In this document: one piece after another, positions 53,967-62,319 of the stretch
How the letters are laid out: the number at the start of each line of letters is the position of its first letter
How positions within the stretch are numbered: position 1 is the stretch's first letter
NCBI RefSeq assembly: GCF_900107455.1
Contig: NZ_FNQB01000001.1
Coordinates: 310,001-374,000 of the forward strand
Direction of reading: 5' to 3'
DNA: 64,000 nucleotides
Source: Asanoa ishikariensis
GTDB lineage: Bacteria > Actinomycetota > Actinomycetes > Mycobacteriales > Micromonosporaceae
The notes under the pieces: model-generated
Database searches by the model: none
The model's input: the letters and a program-made list of their open reading frames with translations, nothing else
Told to the model about the DNA's origin: nothing
Translations under genes and position numbers: made by a program

Positions 53967-55438
53967 CGCCGGTTCACCCCACCCCGCAATGGGCGCACCC
54001 CGGCAAGTCACTCCTGTTGCCGGCGTTCTGGGTGGTGCTGATGTTGATCGCCGGCGGCGCGGTCCGGCTCGGGCTGTTCGTGCGCGAGTCGTTCGCCGCG
54101 TACCCCACCGCCACCCTGCTCGCGTTGGTGCTGTTCGGCCTGTACGCGGTGCCGTTCTGCGTCTTCGTGGCCGCCCTCGACTACCTCGAGCGGGAACCAC
54201 CGCTGCTGCTGGCCACCGCGTTCGCCTGGGGCGGCCTGGTTGCCACGTCGATCTCGATCCGGGGAAACGCGGCCGTGCACAACCTGGTCGCCAAGCTGGC
54301 CTCGCCGGGCCTGGCCGCCGAGTGGGGCTCCGCGCTGGCCGGCCCGACCGTCGAGGAGATCGCCAAGGCCCTCGGCATCGTCGCGATCGTGCTGGTCGCC
54401 CGGGCGCAGGTCAACAGCGTCCTGGACGGCGTCGTGTACGGGTCGCTGGTCGGACTCGGCTTCCAGGTCGTCGAGGACGTCGTCTACGCGGTCAACGCGG
54501 TGGCCGTCGCGGGCCGGGGTGACCAGGTGGCCCCGGTGGTAGCGACGTTCCTGCTCCGCGGCTTCCTGGCCGGCCTGTGGAGCCACACCCTGTTCGGCGC
54601 CCTGGCCGGTGCCGGCATCGGCTACCTGGCGGTCCGCACCGACCGCCCACTGCTGATCCGGCTGTCGGTCGCGGTGCTGTCGGTACTGGGCGCGATGGGC
54701 ATCCACTTCCTGTGGAACTCACCCCTACTCAGCCTGGGCGGCGGCGCCGGCATCTTCGGCGACCTGTTCGTCAAGGGCATCCCGCCACTGCTGATGATCC
54801 TTTTCCTGGTACGCGGCGTGCGGCACCGCGAGGCGGACTACTACATGGCCCAGTTGGCGGCACTCGGCGACCGCCGGATCGCGACCGAGGACGAGCTGCG
54901 GGTGCTGGCACAGGGCCACCTGCGCGCGGGCGCCCGCCGGCACGCTCACGGCCGGTGCGGGGTCAAGGGCCGCCGGGCGGTGAGCCGCCTGCAACGCGCC
55001 CAGGCCCGGCTGGCGGTCGAGCTCAGCCGTGCGAGCGGGGTCGGCATGCCCGGCCTACGCATCGGCCCGGCGGTCCCGGCCGGCACGAACGTCCCGGCTG
55101 ACCCGCTGGTCCCGGTGGTCCCGAGCGCCTCGGCTGACTCGCTGGTCCCGGCCGCGGCGGCTGGCTCGCCGCTTTGTTCTCCTGCCGGGGTGGCGGTCGG
55201 GGTGGCGCGGGTCGTGGCCGCGCCGGTCCAGGCCCGGGTGCTGGGCGGCCCGGCCGCGGTCCGCTGGCGCGACCGGGTCCTGGTCGAGCGCGGGCGGATG
55301 CTGGCCCTGGGCCACCCGGAGGCCACCGCACCCCTGACCCGCAACGGCAGCGTCCGCCGAGTGGTCGGCGGCATCGCCGTGTTCCTGGCCGCGATGGTCA
55401 CGGTCGGTCTGGCCCTGATCGCTCTCGGCGCTTCCTGA
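53963..55438 (+). CDS. PrsW-family intramembrane metalloprotease
   Basis: This 491-residue polytopic protein has about nine membrane helices. The family's metal-site motifs are present: EEIAK in the fifth helix region (TVEEIAKALGI), the F-x3-E element in VGLGFQVVEDVVY, and the His-containing SHTLFGALAG. PrsW-type enzymes cut membrane-bound substrates such as anti-sigma factors. The C-terminal 140 residues are soluble Arg/Ala-rich text with a repeated SADSLVP/PADPLVP-like segment, plus a last membrane helix. It is translationally coupled to the upstream anchored protein, a possible partner or substrate. Confidence 0.88.
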   Translation: MTPVHPTPQWAHPGKSLLLPAFWVVLMLIAGGAVRLGLFVRESFAAYPTATLLALVLFGLYAVPFCVFVAALDYLEREPPLLLATAFAWGGLVATSISIRGNAAVHNLVAKLASPGLAAEWGSALAGPTVEEIAKALGIVAIVLVARAQVNSVLDGVVYGSLVGLGFQVVEDVVYAVNAVAVAGRGDQVAPVVATFLLRGFLAGLWSHTLFGALAGAGIGYLAVRTDRPLLIRLSVAVLSVLGAMGIHFLWNSPLLSLGGGAGIFGDLFVKGIPPLLMILFLVRGVRHREADYYMAQLAALGDRRIATEDELRVLAQGHLRAGARRHAHGRCGVKGRRAVSRLQRAQARLAVELSRASGVGMPGLRIGPAVPAGTNVPADPLVPVVPSASADSLVPAAAAGSPLCSPAGVAVGVARVVAAPVQARVLGGPAAVRWRDRVLVERGRMLALGHPEATAPLTRNGSVRRVVGGIAVFLAAMVTVGLALIALGAS

Positions 55439-55535
55439 CACCCGGGCGCCGATCGCCTCGGAGACCCGGCCGGCGCGGGTCACCGACCTGACCGCCCGCG
55501 CCGAGGGCGTCCCATGCACGGGCAAGTGGGCGACC

Positions 55536-56300
55536 TCAAGGCCGAATGGCGTGCTCGACGACGTCGCCGCAGGCGGCGAAGCCGAGGCGCTCATAAACGG
55601 TGACCGCGTCGAGGGCGGCCTGCAGGATCGCCGTTTGGCACCCGTCCGCCGCGGCGAGGTCCAGGCCGAAACTGAGCAGTGCGTTCGCCCAACCCCGTCG
55701 GCGTTGCGCCGCGAGTGTGCAGACGTTGTAGAAGCCGGCCACGCCGGCGCCGAAGCAGAGCTCGGCGGCCGCGACCGGGCGGTCGTCCGCGTACCCGATC
55801 AAGTATCGGGATGGGCTGTCCGGGGCCAGCGCCCACGGCGTCGTCCGGGCGAAGAACTCCACCACGGTCGGCGAGGGCGGCAGCCAGTTCGCCGCGACCA
55901 CGCAAGCCCAGTCGGCGAGCTCCGCCCGCGTCGAGACGACCCGGACCGGACGGTCCACCGGTCGCGGTCCCGTCCGGCACCACATGGCCAGCTCGCGCTC
56001 GCCTACCGGAAGGCCCGCCGCCAGCAGCCGCTCGGACAGGTCGGTCGGCTTCGAGCTCGGGCCGACCCACCAGGTGAAAGGGCGGCCGGTGGCCCGAACC
56101 ACGGCCAGGGTCGCCGCGATGCGGGCGTCCGCGTCACGGCCGCCGAACCGGGCCGCGGCCACGATGTTGAACGTGTCGTCGGACAGGCCGCTGTCGCAGA
56201 CCAGCACGTCGCCCGAGGTGAGCACGCGCATGCCGGGCGCGAACCGGTGCAGGTGGGACGCGTGCCACGCCAGGTTCTCGTCCAGCGCCGCCAGGTTCAC
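55536..56300 (-). CDS. GNAT-family N-acetyltransferase
   Basis: This 254-residue protein has a C-terminal GNAT domain: the acetyl-CoA loop appears as TLAAQRRRGWANALLSF (a variant of RxxGxG/A) and the last helix and strand are VTVYERLGFAACGDV. The first half (LAWHASHLHRFAPGMRV) may be a diverged second GNAT repeat. The GTG start overlaps the TGA of the DUF2786 gene as GTGA. The acceptor is unknown. Confidence 0.82.
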   Translation of the reverse strand: MNLAALDENLAWHASHLHRFAPGMRVLTSGDVLVCDSGLSDDTFNIVAAARFGGRDADARIAATLAVVRATGRPFTWWVGPSSKPTDLSERLLAAGLPVGERELAMWCRTGPRPVDRPVRVVSTRAELADWACVVAANWLPPSPTVVEFFARTTPWALAPDSPSRYLIGYADDRPVAAAELCFGAGVAGFYNVCTLAAQRRRGWANALLSFGLDLAAADGCQTAILQAALDAVTVYERLGFAACGDVVEHAIRP

Positions 56301-56998
56301 GGCAGGGCGTCGCGGGTGCGGGTGCCGACGTGGGAGCCGCCGCCGAGGTCGGCGGTGGTGCCGGCCGCGTAGCCGGACGCGCCGCCGTCCCCGGACAGGC
56401 GCCGCGGTCGGGCCAACCGGGCCGTCGGGTAGGCCTCGTCGCGCCGACGTTCGACCACGCCGGAGCGGTCCGCCAGGACCAGGTCCATCGACGGTACGGC
56501 CGACGAGGCCGCCGACTCGGTGGCGCGCAGCCGAGCGGCGATCGCCGCGGCGAAGCCGGCCAGCCAGGAGCGGCGGAACGCGGCCGGGTGCTGGCCCCAG
56601 GGCACCGCGGTGGCCGCCAGGCCGTGTGCCGCCTGCACCAGCAGCGACGTGTAGAGCAGCTCCGCGCGGGTGACGTCGCTGTCGAAGCCGAAGAGGTGCA
56701 CCGCGATCGAACCCGCCCGCGAGAGCCGCACCGTGCGGCAGCGCAGCGGGATCGCGACACCCACCAGCAGGCCGGCCTTGTCCGTGGCGTACGGCGCCGG
56801 CACCTCGATCATGCGGTCGACCACCGGGTCCCGGGCCGGGTCGCGGGCAGCCAACAGCGCCTGGTCGACGCCGTACTTGGCGATCAGCTCGGTCGCCTTC
56901 GCGGTCAGCGCCTCGGCCTCGGCCGGCGAGCAGGCCGAATCCTCGGCCTTGGCCAGCAGCTTGCGCACCTTGTCAAGCACGAGGTCAAGAGATAGCAC
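56297..56998 (-). CDS. DUF2786-domain protein
   Basis: This protein of about 233 residues starts with VLDKVRKLLAKAEDSACSPA, the opening of DUF2786, followed by AEALTAKATELIAKYGVD. The middle resembles the associated DUF7168-like part (HLFGFDSDVTRAELLYTSLL). The start used is a GTG directly before this motif; no ribosome site is visible, and in-frame sequence upstream has no support. It is coupled to the GNAT gene. Function unknown; relatives often occur in phage or conjugative contexts, but none is seen here. Confidence 0.78.
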   Translation of the reverse strand: MLSLDLVLDKVRKLLAKAEDSACSPAEAEALTAKATELIAKYGVDQALLAARDPARDPVVDRMIEVPAPYATDKAGLLVGVAIPLRCRTVRLSRAGSIAVHLFGFDSDVTRAELLYTSLLVQAAHGLAATAVPWGQHPAAFRRSWLAGFAAAIAARLRATESAASSAVPSMDLVLADRSGVVERRRDEAYPTARLARPRRLSGDGGASGYAAGTTADLGGGSHVGTRTRDALP

Positions 56999-57083
56999 AT
57001 CGCCGGAAACGTCTGCCCGACATCGATATCTATAAGTATGCTGACGGCGAATCCAGTGAAAGATCCACGATGGAGGCCGCCGC

Positions 57084-57494
57084 GTGTCCCGAATCGTCCG
57101 TGCCCTGATGGCGCTCGCCACCATGACCGCACTCGGCGTCGTCACCGCCGCGCCGGCGCGGGCCGAGCCCAGTGGCGACCTGGCCGCCGCCGCGACCTGC
57201 TACGGCGGGTTCGTGCGCAAGTCCCTGCCGCGCGGTGGCACCGGCTTCGACGCCGGGCCGTACACGACCTCGACCCGCTGCGTCGACATCAACGTCCGCA
57301 ACGCCAGCGTCTACCCGTTCAAGGTCTGCGTGATCTTCGTGAGTGTCGGCACCTGCAACTACTGGACCACCGTGCCCACGAGCGGAGCCTGGCGGGTCGC
57401 CGCCACCAACGTGCGCGACAACACGCGCTTCTACGTGCGGGTGGTGTTGGCGGAATACAAGTACGAGCCGCTGGTGATCGACACGGCCTACTGA
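57084..57494 (+). CDS. Small secreted protein
   Basis: This 136-residue protein has a clear Sec signal peptide (cleavage near APARA-EP). The mature part of about 108 residues has four cysteines (ATCYGG, TRCVD, FKVCVIF, GTCNYW), likely two disulfides, and alternating beta-type sequence. It is not recognised as a known family. GGAGG lies 7 nt before the GTG. Its end overlaps the convergent gene by 7 nt. It could be an inhibitor, lectin-like or small binding protein. Confidence 0.75.
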   Translation: MSRIVRALMALATMTALGVVTAAPARAEPSGDLAAAATCYGGFVRKSLPRGGTGFDAGPYTTSTRCVDINVRNASVYPFKVCVIFVSVGTCNYWTTVPTSGAWRVAATNVRDNTRFYVRVVLAEYKYEPLVIDTAY

Positions 57495-57877
57495 GTGCGG
57501 CGGCGGAGCGTGGCGACGGCCGAGCCGGCCAGCGTCAGCAGGCACTCCGGCAGTTGACCGTCGGCCAGCGCGGCGCCGAACAGCGCTTCGCCGGTCGGCG
57601 CGTCGCTGTTCGCGTAGGCGCTGACGAACCGGGCCACCCAGCGCGTGTCGTACCCGGCGTCCTCGATGTCGGGGAAGTCGAGCGTCCAGCGGCCGACCGG
57701 CACGCTGTCACCGACCATCGTCGCGGCCAGGCACCAGGCGACGTCGTAGGCGCCGACCACGCCGGACCGGTCGACCACCGCGTCGAACGCGTTCGCGACC
57801 GCGTCGCTGTCGCCGTCGAGCGCGAGCCGCAACACCTGCGCGGCGTCGTCGACCGCATCCGGGGGAACCTCGACCAC
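57488..57877 (-). CDS. Hypothetical helical protein
   Basis: This 129-residue acidic, mainly helical protein (DAAQVLRLALDGDSDAVANA, VARFVSAYANSDAP) has no signal peptide, membrane helix or known motif. The start is GTG. It lies on the minus strand after the hotdog thioesterase gene with a gap of about 50 nt and may be co-transcribed with it. No function can be proposed. Confidence 0.6.
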   Translation of the reverse strand: MVEVPPDAVDDAAQVLRLALDGDSDAVANAFDAVVDRSGVVGAYDVAWCLAATMVGDSVPVGRWTLDFPDIEDAGYDTRWVARFVSAYANSDAPTGEALFGAALADGQLPECLLTLAGSAVATLRRRTQ

Positions 57878-57927
57878 GGGCGAACTCTACGACCCAGCGT
57901 CAACCTGGACCCAGGGCCGAGCCGGGT

Positions 57928-58332
57928 TCACCCGGCGGAGCGCAACAGGCAGGTGAGCCGCGCGGTGCAGACCCGGTCGCCGGTGTCATCGGTGATAACG
58001 ATTTCGTAGGTGGCCACCGCGCGCCCGCGGTGTGCCGGCGTCGCGACACCGGTGATCGTGCCGTCGCGTACCGCCTTGTGGTGGGTGGCGCTGATGTCGA
58101 CGCCCAGGGCGAGGCCGCGGCCGATCGAGTGCCCGTGCAGGGCCGCGGCGAACGAGCCCAGCGTCTCCGCCAGCACGCACGACGCACCGCCGTGGAGCAG
58201 GCCGTACGGCTGAGTGTTGCCCTCGACGGGCATGGTGCCGACCACCCGCTCAGGAGTCAGCTCGGTCAGCTTGATGCCCATCCGGTCGGCGAGCGCGCCG
58301 GCGCCGTGGTCGAGGATTGATGATGTTGACAC
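57928..58332 (-). CDS. Hotdog-fold acyl-CoA thioesterase (PaaI/YbdB-like)
   Basis: This 134-residue single-hotdog protein has the family segment QPYGLLHGGASCVLAETLGS, where the Gly-Gly turn and the following Glu form the thioesterase active site of the hotdog type used by PaaI/EntH-like enzymes. GLALGVDISATHHKAVRDG completes the core. It hydrolyses an acyl or aryl-CoA thioester. The start is GTG. Confidence 0.9.
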   Translation of the reverse strand: MSTSSILDHGAGALADRMGIKLTELTPERVVGTMPVEGNTQPYGLLHGGASCVLAETLGSFAAALHGHSIGRGLALGVDISATHHKAVRDGTITGVATPAHRGRAVATYEIVITDDTGDRVCTARLTCLLRSAG

Positions 58333-58442
58333 ACCGTTACGTTACCCGTCGATATAACGGGTTCCGTCAGGCGCTATCCCACATTTCGGCCTCGGCACGC
58401 TACTGTGCCCTGGACTTCAGGGGAGGAAGGACGGACACCCCC

Positions 58443-59786
58443 ATGCTCGTCTCCCGCGGAGCGCGCCACTTGGCCATCGCCACGTGCGCCGCCCTCGTGC
58501 TGACCATCGCCGCGTGCGGCAAGGACGCGCCGCCGCCGCAGGCTGCCGACACCGTGGCCAACCCGGCCAGGTTGTACGGCACCGACGGCAACATGATCAA
58601 CTCATTCGGCGATGAGTTCAAAGACCAGGCGGGCATGCTCGCCGGGATGAAGGGGACCACCCCGCTCACCCGACTGTCCGATGACTTCAAGGCGCGGCTC
58701 AAGGCCCTGCGGCCCAGCCTGCCGGACTTCTCGTACGCGGGTGAGACCTACGACGCGATCGTGATCAGCGCGCTCGCCGCCGAGCAGGCCGGCACCAACG
58801 TGCCGAGCGAGATCGCCAACCAGATCAACTCGGTCACGACCGGTGGCACCGAGTGCACTACCGCGAAGGCATGCCTGGCGCTCGCCCGCGCCGGCACCGA
58901 CCTCCAGTACCGCGGCGTCTCGCTGACCCGCGGTGGGTTCACCGACGCCGGCGAGCCGTCGACCGCGAGCTACGCGACGCTGCACTTCGACTCGACGGAC
59001 AAGCTCGACGACGCCAAGACGGAGTACGTCGGCGCTGGTGACGAGTCGGCGACCACGACGAAGAAGCCACCGTCGGGCGGATCCACCGGCGGCAAGCAGG
59101 CCGAGCTGAAGATCGGTGGCCTGCTGCCGGAGACCGGTGACCTCGCCATCGCGTACCCGCCCATGGAGGCGGCCGCCGCGCTGGCGATCAAGGAGATCAA
59201 CGCGGCCGGCGGCGTCTTCGACAAGGACGTCACCTGGGTTCCCGGCGACGACGGCACCAACCCCGACGTCGCCAAGGCGACGGTGGACAACCACATCAAC
59301 GCCGGGGTCAGCGTGATCATCGGCGCGGGTGCTTCGAGCATCTCCCGCGCGGTCCTGCCCGCCGTGGTCAAGGCCGGCCTGGTGCTCTTCTCGCCCTGCA
59401 ACACCGATGCCGGGCTGAGCACGGTCGACGACAAGGGCCTCTACTTCCGCACCGCGCCGTCGGACATCCTCCAGGGGCGCGCGCTCGCCGACGTCATCCT
59501 GCGCGACGGTCCGCACAAGATAACGATCGTCGCGCGCAACGACTCTTACGGCACCGGCCTGCAGGGCAACGTCAAGTCCGAACTGGAGCGCGCCGGCTTC
59601 CCGGTCGACATGATCCAGACGGTGACGTACGAGCCTCCGACGCCCGCCGCTCCCGACATCGACTTCACCGCGGGCGCCAACCAGATCAAGAGCGGCGGTC
59701 CGGACGGCGTACTGGTGATCGGCTTCGGTGAGTCGGCACAGATCATCAAGGCGCTCGACAAGGCAGGCATGGAGATCCGCCACTGA
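58443..59786 (+). CDS. Substrate-binding lipoprotein with apparently circularly permuted domain order
   Basis: This 447-residue lipoprotein has a lipobox IAAC (Cys25). Branched-chain-amino-acid-type binding proteins normally begin, after the lipobox, with KIGGLLPETGDLA and end with the segment that follows LYGTDGN. Here the order is reversed. Residues about 44-200 are the usual C-terminal part (LYGTDGNMINSFGDEF, FSYAGETYDAIVISALAA, GTECTTAKACLALARAGTDL, GEPSTASY), and a Thr/Lys/Ser/Gly linker (TTTKKPPSGGSTGGK) follows. Residues about 222-447 are the usual N-terminal part (KIGGLLPETGDLAIA, INAAGGVFDKDV, VIIGAGASSISRAV, LYFRTAPSDILQG, IVARNDSYGTGL). The protein stops at GMEIRH, exactly where the normal one would continue into LYGTDGN. 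GGAGGAAGG precedes the ATG. No permease genes are adjacent. Confidence 0.85.
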   Translation: MLVSRGARHLAIATCAALVLTIAACGKDAPPPQAADTVANPARLYGTDGNMINSFGDEFKDQAGMLAGMKGTTPLTRLSDDFKARLKALRPSLPDFSYAGETYDAIVISALAAEQAGTNVPSEIANQINSVTTGGTECTTAKACLALARAGTDLQYRGVSLTRGGFTDAGEPSTASYATLHFDSTDKLDDAKTEYVGAGDESATTTKKPPSGGSTGGKQAELKIGGLLPETGDLAIAYPPMEAAAALAIKEINAAGGVFDKDVTWVPGDDGTNPDVAKATVDNHINAGVSVIIGAGASSISRAVLPAVVKAGLVLFSPCNTDAGLSTVDDKGLYFRTAPSDILQGRALADVILRDGPHKITIVARNDSYGTGLQGNVKSELERAGFPVDMIQTVTYEPPTPAAPDIDFTAGANQIKSGGPDGVLVIGFGESAQIIKALDKAGMEIRH

Positions 59787-59841
59787 CCACCTGGCACGTT
59801 TCCGGGAGCCGCGGCCGGTGCGCCGGCCCTAGTTTCAGGGC

Positions 59842-60342
59842 ATGAGCGAGTGGGACTCTTCGTACCTGGCCAGTGACCAGGACGCTACGGACGGCTTCGG
59901 CAGCAATGACGATCCGGCCGGCTTCGCGGACGGGCCGGCCGGTTTCGGCGCACCGCACTCCATCGTGGAGCTCGACGTCGACGGTGGTCGCCGCCTCATC
60001 ACGGATTCGGACGGCGACGGCTACGCCGACCTGGTCGCGCTCGACGGCGACCACGACGGCGTGATCGAGACGGCCTACCACGACAGCGACGGCGACGGTC
60101 GACTCGACACGACCATGCGCGACTACGACGAAGACGGCGTGGCCGACCAACTGCTGCAGGACGTCAACGGCGACGGCCGCACCGACGTGGTCGCCAGCGA
60201 CGTCAACAACGACGGCCGGGCGGACTCCGTCTCCTTCGACACCAACTTCGACGGTCGCATGGACGCCTGGGTACGCGACACGAACTACGACGGCCTCCCC
60301 GACACGACCACCATGCGGTCCAACCCGTACGCGACGAACTGA
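59842..60342 (+). CDS. Cytosolic Asp-rich protein with eight 13-residue calcium-type repeats
   Basis: This 166-residue protein has no signal peptide. After an acidic N-terminal region of about 50 residues it consists of eight consecutive 13-residue units of the form DxDxDGxxDxxxx (for example DSDGDGYADLVAL, DVNGDGRTDVVAS). This resembles EF-hand-loop or thrombospondin type 3/dockerin calcium sites, but with a strict 13-residue period and no intervening helices. Later units replace some Asp by Asn. A second, shorter member follows 73 nt downstream. Calcium binding is inferred from the ligand pattern. Export by a non-classical route is possible, but nothing shows it. Confidence 0.75.
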   Translation: MSEWDSSYLASDQDATDGFGSNDDPAGFADGPAGFGAPHSIVELDVDGGRRLITDSDGDGYADLVALDGDHDGVIETAYHDSDGDGRLDTTMRDYDEDGVADQLLQDVNGDGRTDVVASDVNNDGRADSVSFDTNFDGRMDAWVRDTNYDGLPDTTTMRSNPYATN

Positions 60343-60415
60343 GCGTCGAGTCGCGGCCGGGCCCCGGTGGCCGTAGGTTGTGCCGGAGCACACACCGCAC
60401 CCGCGAGGAGATCCG

Positions 60416-60667
60416 ATGAGCGAGTCCGAAGAGGTCGTGGAGACCCGCGGCGACCAGCACGTCGAGCTGATGACGGCCGACGCCAACAACGACGGCAAGA
60501 CCGACGTGTGGGTGGTCGACACCGACGGCGACGGCAAGCCCGACCTGTTCCAGTTCGACACTGACGGCGACGGCAAGCCCGACGTCACGATGGTCGACCT
60601 CGACGAGGACGGCACGCCGGACGCGGTCGTCGACGGCGACGGCGGCCACCCGCCGACGTCCGCCTGA
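60416..60667 (+). CDS. Cytosolic Asp-rich protein with four 13-residue calcium-type repeats
   Basis: This 83-residue protein has a short acidic head (SESEEVVETRGDQHVELMTA) followed by four 13-residue units (DANNDGKTDVWVV, DTDGDGKPDLFQF, DTDGDGKPDVTMV, DLDEDGTPDAVVD). The second and third units are nearly identical also in DNA, with a 39-bp period, suggesting recent unit duplication. No signal peptide. GAGGAG lies 5 nt before the ATG. It is a paralogue of the preceding gene. Confidence 0.75.
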   Translation: MSESEEVVETRGDQHVELMTADANNDGKTDVWVVDTDGDGKPDLFQFDTDGDGKPDVTMVDLDEDGTPDAVVDGDGGHPPTSA

Positions 60668-60681
60668 CTTTTTCGATGAGA

Positions 60682-60708
60682 AGGCCCGTCCCCCCAGGGG
60701 GCGGGCCT
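60682..60708. terminator. Bidirectional hairpin between calcium-repeat gene and selA
   Basis: AGGCCCGTCCCC pairs with GGGGCGGGCCT (one bulged T, CCAG loop). It lies between the two convergent stop codons and touches the selA stop. Confidence 0.7.
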
Positions 60709-62006
60709 CAGGTCTGTTTGGCCGCCGACAGGACCGCGTTGAGCAGGTCGGGGTCGTCGTGCGGCGCGATCGTGCGTAGGTCCAGCAGGCACCGGCCCGC
60801 GGAGACCCGGCCGACCACCGGAAGCTCGCCCGCGCGCAGCACCGCCGCGTACGCCGTGGGCAGGCTCAGCGCCACGCTCGGCAGCACCACGCCCGGCGCG
60901 CCGCCACCGCCGACCGTGGACCCGCTGTCGACCACCTCGACGTCCACGCCGGCGTCGGCGAGGGTCGCGGCGAGCCGCTCCGCCCGTTCCCGCAGCACCG
61001 TCACCGACGCGCGCAGTGCCGCCGTGGTCGGCGGCAGCGGTCCCCGCACGGTGGCTTCCAGCGCGGCCAGGGTCAGCTTGTCGACCCGCAACGCGCGGGC
61101 CAGCGGATGCCGGGCCAGCCGGGTGACCAGGTCGGCGCGGCCGAAGATCAGGCCGGCCTGCGGGCCGCCGAGCAGCTTGTCGCCGCTCGCGGTGACCATG
61201 GCGGCCCCGCCCGCCAGCGCCGAGGCGGCGTCCGGCTCGTCGGGCAGCAGCGGCTCCGGTGAGAGCAGCCCGGAGCCGATGTCGTAGACCACCGGCACGT
61301 CCAGCGTCGCGAGCTCGGCCAGGCTCGGCGCCGAGGTGAACCCGGTGACCCGGTAGTTCGACGGGTGCAGCCGCATCACCAACGCGGTGTTCGGGCCGAT
61401 CGCGTCGGCATAGTCGCTCAGCCGGGTGCGGTTGGTGGTGCCGACCTCGCGGAGCACGGCACCGGCGGCGGTGAGCAACTCGGGGATCCGGAAGCCGTCG
61501 CCGATCTCGATCAGCTCACCCCTGCTGACCACGACCTCGCGGCCAGAGGCCAGGGCGAACACGGTCAACGCCAGCGCGGCCGCGTTGTTGTTGACGACAT
61601 GCACGGCCTCGGCGCCAGGCACCGCCGCGCGCAGCGCGCTGAGCACTTCGGCACCGCGCTTGGCGCGTACGCCGGCCGCCAGATCGAACTCGACATCGGT
61701 GTAGCCGGCGGCGTCCGAAACGGCGGCCACGGCGGCCGGGGACAGTGCGGAGCGCCCGAGGTTGGTGTGCACGATGACACCGGTCGCGTTGAGCACGCGG
61801 CGCAGCGCCGCGGCGGACGCAGGCAGCGCGGCGACCGCCATGTCGGCGGCGGCGTGCGCCGGCAGCCGCCCCGAGCGCACCTCGTCGAGCGCCCGGGACA
61901 CCGCGGCCCGGACCAGCGCCGGCCCGAGCCGCTCGACGGCCGCGATCAGGCGTGGGTCGGCGAGAACGGCGTCGACCCGCGGCGTCGCGCGGCGTGGATC
62001 GGTCAT
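60708..62006 (-). CDS. selA: L-seryl-tRNA(Sec) selenium transferase
   Basis: This 432-residue PLP enzyme converts Ser-tRNA(Sec) to Sec-tRNA(Sec) using selenophosphate. An N-terminal tRNA-binding domain (AALRRVLNATGVIVHTNLGRS at its end) precedes the fold-type I core. The PLP-binding Lys is in TASGDKLLGGPQAG, and LPVVGRVSAGRCLLDLRT near the C-terminus is conserved. The ATG follows a GGGGGTG box. The tRNA-Sec gene lies 29 nt upstream on the same strand, so the two may share a transcript. selB and selD are not in the window. Confidence 0.95.
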   Translation of the reverse strand: MTDPRRATPRVDAVLADPRLIAAVERLGPALVRAAVSRALDEVRSGRLPAHAAADMAVAALPASAAALRRVLNATGVIVHTNLGRSALSPAAVAAVSDAAGYTDVEFDLAAGVRAKRGAEVLSALRAAVPGAEAVHVVNNNAAALALTVFALASGREVVVSRGELIEIGDGFRIPELLTAAGAVLREVGTTNRTRLSDYADAIGPNTALVMRLHPSNYRVTGFTSAPSLAELATLDVPVVYDIGSGLLSPEPLLPDEPDAASALAGGAAMVTASGDKLLGGPQAGLIFGRADLVTRLARHPLARALRVDKLTLAALEATVRGPLPPTTAALRASVTVLRERAERLAATLADAGVDVEVVDSGSTVGGGGAPGVVLPSVALSLPTAYAAVLRAGELPVVGRVSAGRCLLDLRTIAPHDDPDLLNAVLSAAKQT

Positions 62007-62034
62007 CGCACCCCCGGGTACGGGTGGCTGTTTT

Positions 62035-62130
62035 TGGCGGAGGCGTACGGGAATCGAACCCGCCTGACCCGGATGCCGGGTCACGCCGGTTTTGAAGACC
62101 GGGAGGGCCACCAGGCGCCCACTCGCCTCC
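62035..62130 (-). tRNA. selC: tRNA-Sec (UCA anticodon)
   Basis: The 96-nt gene, with CCA encoded, folds into a long acceptor stem (GGAGGCG / CGCCTCC), an anticodon loop CUUCAAA with the UCA anticodon, and a long variable arm (TGACCCGG / CCGGGTCA), plus the TTCGATT T-loop. The length, the UGA-reading anticodon and the extended variable arm identify selenocysteine tRNA. Confidence 0.96.
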
Positions 62131-62136
62131 GGCGCG

Positions 62137-62142
62137 ACTATA
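62137..62142 (-). promoter_or_regulatory. Candidate -10 box of the tRNA-Sec gene
   Basis: TATAGT on the minus strand ends 6 nt before the tRNA 5' end. No clear -35 box is seen at standard spacing. Confidence 0.45.
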
Positions 62143-62319
62143 AGCGACCGGAGATCCCGAGGCACGGCAAACGGCCGGTTGTGAGCACGAGCGGCCCGGG
62201 CATGGAACGAGGGTTACCGGGGTGACGGTCGCGTACCCGACTCAATGCGACCTGCCCTGGCAGCAAGATGGGTGTCGATCCGAACCGGACACGGGGAGAT
62301 CCTCGAAGGGACCGAGTGG

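Noticed and set aside
55439-55535. Small gene between the PrsW and GNAT genes
   Set aside because: Only short frames without ribosome sites are found in this 97-bp convergent gap.
58443-59786. Simple truncation or fusion of two tandem binding-protein genes
   Set aside because: Each half occurs once, the halves are complementary, and the ends meet at the same family position. A deletion between tandem copies could be the origin, but the present product is one full-length permuted protein.
62137-62319. Integrated element border (att site) next to the tRNA-Sec gene
   Set aside because: No duplicated tRNA 3' end and no integrase gene are visible in the window; the idea cannot be supported here.
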